Positions 10,601 through 16,248 of a DNA stretch of 16,248 bases are shown here, one piece after another. The stretch covers positions 1 through 16,248 of the forward strand of contig JAPEVF010000982.1 in the NCBI GenBank assembly GCA_029747585.1, in the 5' to 3' direction. How positions within the stretch are numbered: position 1 is the stretch's first letter; each line of letters begins with the position of its first letter. Made by a program: the position numbers and the translations under genes. The DNA comes from Pleurotus djamor. Lineage: Eukaryota > Basidiomycota > Agaricomycetes > Agaricales > Pleurotaceae. The notes beneath the pieces are model-generated. The model searched no databases. It was given only the letters and a program-made list of their open reading frames with translations, and had not been told where the DNA came from.

Positions 10601-10665
10601 GACAGGCCGTAATAGGTGGCCTCGAAGGAGGGGGCTCTGATCCTTTGAGAACCCTTGTACGATAA
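7631..10665 (+). CDS. NUP84: Nuclear pore scaffold nucleoporin, Nup84/Nup107 family
   Basis: Alpha-helical scaffold subunit of the Y-shaped Nup84/Nup107 complex at the nuclear envelope. Exons: 7631-7761, 7808-7915, 7969-8293, 8344-8491, 8544-8650, 8701-9014, 9070-9192, 9235-9359 (N at 9266 ignored), 9408-9617, 9685-9850, 9912-10126, 10190-10271, 10324-10433, 10474-10665; about 784 aa, close to yeast Nup84 (726). Family signs: CIRAGRVDEAIELCRKAHQPWRASSIRG (about 201-228, quoted in two halves: CIRAGRVDEAIELC and RKAHQPWRASSIRG), an acidic patch then GNRRRRLWKST, RFFAHLCLFL, ELLLLRSIEWTTF (553-565), RQVYIPEL (696-703) and the end segment VVADSRYKLY. The start ATG gives MSDALFASYAEVL and there is no earlier in-frame ATG nearby. 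Intron 9 (9618-9684) uses a GTTGGT donor. Intron 13 is 40 nt and is the least certain splice. Family assignment rests on recalled motifs. Confidence 0.88.
9266..9266. other. Ambiguous base that breaks the nucleoporin frame
   Basis: The N ends a run of seven T inside exon 8. Counting it shifts the frame; ignoring it gives a continuous RFFAHLCLFLQLIDIP, which fits the family. As at 3186, this looks like an inserted uncertain base at a homopolymer. Confidence 0.75.
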
Positions 10666-10879
10666 ACTGCTGAGCTGCTCACAGTTTGTTTTGTTGAGAT
10701 ACGTTATGCTATCCATGTAATTTCAGACTTTGACTACTTGCAGCATCCCGTCAGTGAAGTCGAGCAACTCCAGTCCAGCACGCTCGGGAACACCTCGCCA
10801 CGTGCCGGTACTCCAAATATAAGTAGTAGTGTGGCATGTCACGCGTTACTCAACTCGACCCTTTCCACCCTCATTTTCG
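10666..10879 (+). promoter_or_regulatory. Promoter region of the bromodomain gene
   Basis: The 214-bp gap between nucleoporin stop and bromodomain ATG contains a palindromic E-box CACGTG at 10799-10804 and an AT-rich AATATAAG at about 10816-10823, some 60 bp before the ATG. CACGTG is the known core site of bHLH factors such as Cbf1; whether it is used here is inference. Confidence 0.45.
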
Positions 10880-13499
10880 ATGGACTACACTACAGAATAT
10901 GACTTCTCATCTCCCAAGGCAGGCCCCTCTAAGCCTTCAGGTTCTGGGCTGAAGCTCATCATACCACCATTGAAAGGTGGTAAGGTCGTCAAGAATTCGA
11001 AGTCGAAAAACAGAAAGCCCGATGGCAATGTCCCCGAAGAGAAGATACCAAAGCCAGTCAAGTTGAAGCCATTGAAAGACGTCTTGACAAAGCTTATTTC
11101 TCAGATCAAGAAGTAAACTCCTTCATCTTGTGCAAGACAGATAGCGATGTCGCTAACAAAAAGTTAGGAAGGATGACTACGCGTTCTTCCTCAAGCCCGT
11201 TGATGCTTCAGCTATCCCAGGATACTCGGAGATGATCACGAACCCAATGGACTTTGGGACAATGACGGTCAAGGTCTCGAAAGGACGATACAGAAACTTG
11301 GATGAGTTCACGGTCAGTAGTCGTGCATATGAGACCCCGAGCCCATCTCACCCAATGACCAGGCGGATCTGAAGCTAGTTACGCAAAATGCAATGCGATT
11401 CAATCCTCCTGGAACAATCTATCACACTGAAGCCCAGCGCATCGAATCATGGAGCTTAGATCATATCGAGAGGATGGCGCCCTCCGTTATTCAGCATCAG
11501 ACAGACTGGAATTTAGATGTTGAAGATGAGGTCGAATCCCAGCAGGTCAACATAGATGAAGACGACGAGACCAATTTCAACGTACCCTCCACTCCCATGG
11601 ACGTTGATGATATCTCTAAGGCAGGCCGTTCTCCGTCGGTCTCCTCTCAGCCGCCTTCCAACTTGACCAGACGAACATTGAGGGCACCGATCCTTAAAAA
11701 GTCGACTGCAAGCACAACCACAGCGCTGTCGGAGAGCTTGGACTCTGAAGGTCGTCTTCCTGGCTCTAAAGATGGCCTCGGCGCGTTTCCACCTCAGTCC
11801 GACTGGGCTGAAACAATGCTCATGTTGAAACTAAAAGGTACGATGGACCAACTTGCTTGCCCCCGCAAACTTCATCGTACCGGTAGGCAAAAAATACAAA
11901 ACAAAGAAAGAGCGGCTTCGCGTAGTAAAAGAAGGGCCTCCATACGCACCTGATGGTAGTCTGGACTACTCTCAAAGTATGCTCTGTTAGTCAATTATCT
12001 CGTCTAAACTGAACCGCATTTTAGTGGAAGATCCATTCACTGTATTATCTACATTTGTCCCAGAGGCTCGATCTCGCCCCCGCCTCCTGCCACTCTATCC
12101 ACCCGCGGTATCTTCGAATGTCTCACACCAATATCCAGCACCCACCACGCTCCCGCTGGGTCATTTTGACGTTGATGGTGTTTCCTTGTCCACGAAACAG
12201 CCATTGGCTAAATATAAACACTGGCATCTTACGCGCACATCTCAAAACCGCAGTCGGAAGGACAAGGACGATCCCGATGATACTAGTAATGAATTACCCG
12301 AATGGCAGGCCCCTCGTGAGCCCCATGCACTCGACTTCGGCTCCATGGCGATTCTCTCCAGCGAAATAGCCAAAGAGCTTCGACAACGGTCAGCCCCGCT
12401 AGATTCATCGACCGCTTGTCAAAATGCTACGACGGAACCGAATTCCGTCCTTGACCATATCAGGTGCTCTCTTGTCTCTACTAATCTCGATACTGCGCCG
12501 GGTGATAGCACCTACTTCAGCGATGTCCATGCCCGTGAAGCCGATGTTTATGTTCGAGATATCGTATACGGCGGTAGTGATGGTTTCGCTTATGCAACAA
12601 GTTTGGCAGCATTTACTATTCACCAAGATCAAATCAAGAATGGCGACATACCCATATCTAGTACGTTCTAATATCGAGACTAACTTATGGATCACCAAGC
12701 TCACTCCTTTTAGGTTCCTCTTGTCCTGACTCGAACTCTGATGATGGTGGTGGGCTAGGTGCCTCTCTTGCAGATTGGGCCACCCAGCACATCCTTGACC
12801 CCATGACTGATGGCCGGCATTCTCTCCTGCGCCAAACAGCTCTCCACCTTCATAGCCTCATACAAGGCGCTGACGCCCCTGTCGTCAATATGGACACCGA
12901 CTCGGACGGTGAATCGAACGAGCCCCGTGTGCGATCCCTCGGTGATCAAGTTGCCCTTTCCGTCTACACATATCCACTGGCTCACCAAGCTTTATCGACC
13001 CTTCGTCAAATTTACGCTACCAACATCGACCTTGGATGTCTTATTCGTGACCCCTCCGAATTCGCCAAGAGCGAGGATGAATGGATTGGAAATGCTATCA
13101 AGACTCAGTTGGCGTCGCAGGCCGGCCACCAAGATTCGCCTGGGACTGTGGACGAAGATCCGAAGCTCCTGACCCAAGCCTTCAACCACGCTGCTGACTT
13201 GATATGCCAGACTCACAAAGAAATACTGGACGGCAAATCGTCAAATAAGCACCCATTCGCTGAGCCTTCGTTGGTCGATGGCGAGAGCACGGTCCCGGCC
13301 CTGGTGAGCACTTCTCCTGGTGCTGCTTTACTCAATTCCAACCGTTCCTACGTTTCAGTCCGAAAATCCCTCCCTCCGCAGCCTTCGCCTCAACTTGCTA
13401 GCACTCTCAAAGCGGGCGCCCGTCAATATTATTGCGCCGTTGAGTAAAGATCTTCTTCCTAAAGATGTCCAAGATGTAGTACCAACGCTTCCGAGTTGA
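10880..13499 (+). CDS. Bromodomain-containing protein (BRD7/BRD9-like)
   Basis: Nuclear protein expected to bind acetylated lysine on histones, probably within a chromatin-remodelling or acetyltransferase complex. Exons: 10880-11112, 11168-11312, 11363-11837, 11887-11976, 12025-12660, 12714-13303, 13359-13499; 769 aa. A Lys-rich N-terminal tail precedes one bromodomain at about residues 60-157. The ZA loop has FFLKPVDASAIPGY (84-97) and NPMDFGTM (103-110); the acetyl-lysine-contacting Asn is N140 in NAMRFNPPG. FF..P in place of the WPF shelf resembles BRD7/BRD9. An acidic, Ser-rich linker follows, then a basic patch (KKYKTKKERLR) and a long region I cannot name. The last intron (13304-13358) is needed: reading through it gives an early stop, while splicing yields LRSLRLNLLALSKRAPVNII and a stop at 13497-13499. 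Partner complex is not determinable here. Confidence 0.92.
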
Positions 13500-16248
13500 A
13501 AGACAACACTTTGTTCCTTAGATGAGTTCTGGTCACCGCCTGGTAGTAGTGTATATGGCCCACTCATTATATAAGTGCCAGCTTGGACCACTTGCATGAG
13601 CAAGCGCCTGAGCCTCGCCATGAACATACGGCAACCCAGAGTCGCTATGGAGATCATGATGGTCACCGTACCATTGACGGCTGGGCTTAGCGATGTAGTG
13701 ACCCAATACAACGCTTCCTCGATTCTTTGGTGAAGCATCAGTCCGTGGATTCTCCCTTTTGGCTTGGTCGAGTCTTCGGTAGGGCCAGCGCCGTTATCTT
13801 TCACGCGTGGCATTCATGCGGGTTTCGCAAGCAAACAGCTTGCTTCTGCCTCGGTCCGAAAAATCGTCCTGGTCCTGAATCTTTAGTTCAGCCTTCCTGC
13901 TTTGGCTCTGGGGCATGTTCCGAATTTGTTTTTCTATTTCCGGGATATGTGCTCAAGACTTGGGTGGAGGTAAGCATCTGATCTCCGACATCTTCCAAGG
14001 ATCTCAATCAGAAACCGTGCGAGCTCTTCGCCGTGGCCTTGAGTGCGGTCACCCTGGGGCGGAGCAACGGTGAGTGAGAATGCCGCACGTTTCTTTAGTC
14101 CGTAGGAGTAGGTGCATTGACGATTAAGTTTTATTGCAAAGACAATTGAAAGAGCTGTGGCACTGGATGAACCATCTCGGTCATGGGAATCATGGGATAA
14201 TGAGGCATAATCGTTCTGCCAATGCGAAATGAGGGGACAATTACCTTAAAATTGACCATGTATTGGCCTTTACCGGTGAGTACACAATGTCGGTTCACAT
14301 TGATGTGACTTTGCTCTAGACCCACGGCCGATCAGAGCAAACTGAAATGTAATCAACACCGTCATAGCATCGATGCGAACGGCTTTCCACCCCAAATCGA
14401 GGAGATTCCTTAACTTCATGGATGTCTGTTCCGTCATGTTGAGGCCTCGTGGTCACTCCGGGGATCCAGTTCTTGACCACGCCCAACCGTAACGGAGGTC
14501 GATCGACGAGTTGCGACTACACATGAAAATTACTCATATGGTGCCTTGCTGAGGAGAATACTTTTGCGGTGCCATTGGGTCGAGTCGCGAACCGGAGTTA
14601 GATTCACGAGACTTGGACGGAAGCTCGCTCCGTTGAGTACGCTGGTTCAACTCTTTCTTGGCTAGCCATTTCTTTTGTCCATCGCAGTATTACGACACCG
14701 TGTCAATACTCGATCGAACGCCTCAGAGGCCTCACGGCTAATATCTCTGCCTCTTGTGGGCTTCTGGCATCAAACCTAGTGCTCGATCCTCGTGCGGTGA
14801 AGATGAAAAATGCCGACGATGAAGAAACCACGTTATCATCCCCCGGGGTGTATGCTTGTGGTTCAAGTAGGAGGTCACCTGTCCTTCCCAGCCGACTTTG
14901 ATGTGTGCTCATATTTGCAAGTCAATAAATACTAAGTTGGTGTCTCCAATATTGGCTTCCAATCTTTCAACTGATCTCGCGCAACTACAGCCGAAGAACG
15001 GTGGCGGATAGCCCTTGGTGCGCATTTTAACAATCAAAGTGATCCACCCTCATGACCAGGTGAATGAAGGACACACTCCCTGGCCACCACGCTGAATGTG
15101 TAGCGTCTCGTATGAATCCTTGTGACCCTGAACCATAATATCCATTTAGGGAGTGAGATAGGCGCCATACACTGCATTGACCCACGCGTCGTCAACGTGG
15201 GACCAAGATCCCTGAAGATCCCTGACGATTCCGGGTCAACCCCACAAACCGAACTGACCATCTCAACTTTCATGCACTCGGCCCAAAGGGTCAATACACA
15301 TAGACCTCAAAACTTTTCACCTCGTAGGTCTTGCCTGGACTTTCGTTGTCGAGGGACGACGAACAGAAAAACGACAACTCTTCTGTTTATTTCCGTAATT
15401 TAGCCATTCAACTGGTAACGTGCCTTCGCAACCATCCATGTCGTGCAGATACTGACATTTCGGTGGGAATGGCTGAGTGGATATTCCGAACTATATGTTT
15501 TTCCAGAAATTCTTTGACAAGAACCGATCGTCGCACTGTTGCTGAGGTGCATAGTACGTCCCGGTTGCGACTGTAAAATTCATCTTTCGACGAGTCCAAC
15601 CGATTGGGGATACCATCCTCGATATGGTTTCATAAGTACTATCCTCCAAGTTCGAATGGACAGTGGGTAGGGTAGGCTAACGCGCATCGACGCGACTGAC
15701 CTGTGCACACTGCGCATTGTCATTGACACATCTTTGAGGTCGAGAAGCGATCGTTTGTCTCGGAAGTATGCCTTCTCCACGCCTACTCGCATTCTTAGTG
15801 TAAGGTGGCCGTATTATCTCTCGGAACCCCAAGGAGAACCCGATGAATCGGTTGTCGTCGTCGTCGTCTTTTTGCAAATGACTTTGCTTCCGCATTCGAT
15901 CCTGCTTCGAGGTCGTCTGAAGTATCGGGGATCCACGTAGGGAACATTCCACCTGCGGCAGATTGACTAACCTCGTAGATCCTAGGGTTCGGGTTTCTCC
16001 TTGTCTCTATGTAGGTTTTCAATTGGTTAGGATAAATTTGCCATCCATGTTTCAATGATTAATGGTTGGTTAACTTAGAGTGCTCTCCACCAAGATATTC
16101 ACTACCTCGGGATGAACATGGGCGATCAAGAATGAAATACATGAAGAGGACTCCAAATTCTTCACAAGTAGCCTCATATTGGGCGTACAAGACATAACTA
16201 AGCAGAGTGCGGTGGTAGTCTCCGTAGAGCGACGGACCCTGAAATCTC
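13500..16248. other. Long region without a supportable gene
   Basis: About 2.75 kb follow the bromodomain gene with no open frame over about 150 codons, and none I can assign to a family. Small structures: five GTC triplets at 15854-15868, a 10-bp direct repeat AGATCCCTGA twice at 15206-15225, and a CCACG-type hairpin at 15181-15201 (CCCACG with CGTGGG). Possible broken coding sequence at 13596-13973 is listed separately. Frames at the right edge (minus strand, 16070-16248) stay open but are unidentified. Confidence 0.55.
13596..13973 (+). pseudogene. Possible decayed coding fragment, unidentified
   Basis: One plus frame from the ATG at 13596 runs 125 codons before TAA at 13971, interrupted only by TGA at 13731 and TAG at 13884. 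Its three segments read like ordinary protein (MVTVPLTAGLSDVV; GPAPLSFTRGIHAGFASKQL; FSLPALALGHVPNLFFYF). About six stops would be expected by chance in such a length, so the signal is weak. I do not recognise a family. It could equally be noncoding sequence or exons of a gene whose splicing I have not solved; donor-like GGTAAGC at 13970 and GGTGAGTGAG at 14068 lie just beyond. Confidence 0.2.

Noticed and set aside
13355..13813. 152-codon minus-strand frame
   Set aside because: It overlaps the well-supported last exon of the bromodomain gene and its translation shows no family features.
15470..15480. TGGCTGAGTGG, a perfect match to a tRNA A box
   Set aside because: No pairing D arm, no convincing B box at the right distance and no acceptor stem can be drawn around it.
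15677..16055. Minus-strand frames with runs of Asp or Arg
   Set aside because: The runs come from the five GTC triplets at 15854-15868 read in two frames; nothing else in them supports a gene.

Overview
The window is nuclear DNA of a filamentous fungus, most probably an Agaricomycete (mushroom-forming basidiomycete). The genes are cut into many short exons by introns of about 40-73 nt (most near 50-60 nt) with GT..AG borders. The best protein resemblances are a basidiomycete-type DyP peroxidase, an S10 carboxypeptidase, a Nup84/Nup107 nucleoporin and a bromodomain protein. Exon structures were assembled by hand from reading-frame continuity, splice borders and family motifs.

Layout: (1) 1-679, minus strand: 5' half of a formamidase/acetamidase gene that runs off the left edge. 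(2) 680-1197: divergent intergenic region. (3) 1198-4044, plus: secreted or surface-anchored S10 serine carboxypeptidase, 16 exons including a 7-nt micro-exon. (4) 4045-5496: about 1.45 kb with no supportable gene, ending in a TATA promoter. (5) 5497-7377, plus: DyP-type heme peroxidase, 8 exons, 490 aa, no signal peptide. (6) 7631-10665, plus: Nup84/Nup107-type scaffold nucleoporin, 14 exons, about 784 aa. (7) 10880-13499, plus: bromodomain protein, 7 exons, 769 aa. (8) 13500-16248: about 2.75 kb with no gene I can support, only weak traces.

The genes do not form an obvious pathway. Formamidase (ammonia release from small amides) and the carboxypeptidase (peptide breakdown) could both serve nitrogen acquisition and share a divergent upstream region, but nothing in the sequence proves co-regulation. 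The nucleoporin and the bromodomain protein look like housekeeping genes. I found no mobile element, CRISPR, RNA gene or secondary-metabolite cluster, and no evidence for an undescribed multi-gene system. The most useful observations are gene-structure ones: both N characters sit where one extra base breaks a conserved exon; there is a 7-nt micro-exon; one 40-nt intron has competing splice sites whose other pairings all truncate the protein; and the long 3' flank may hold decayed coding sequence.
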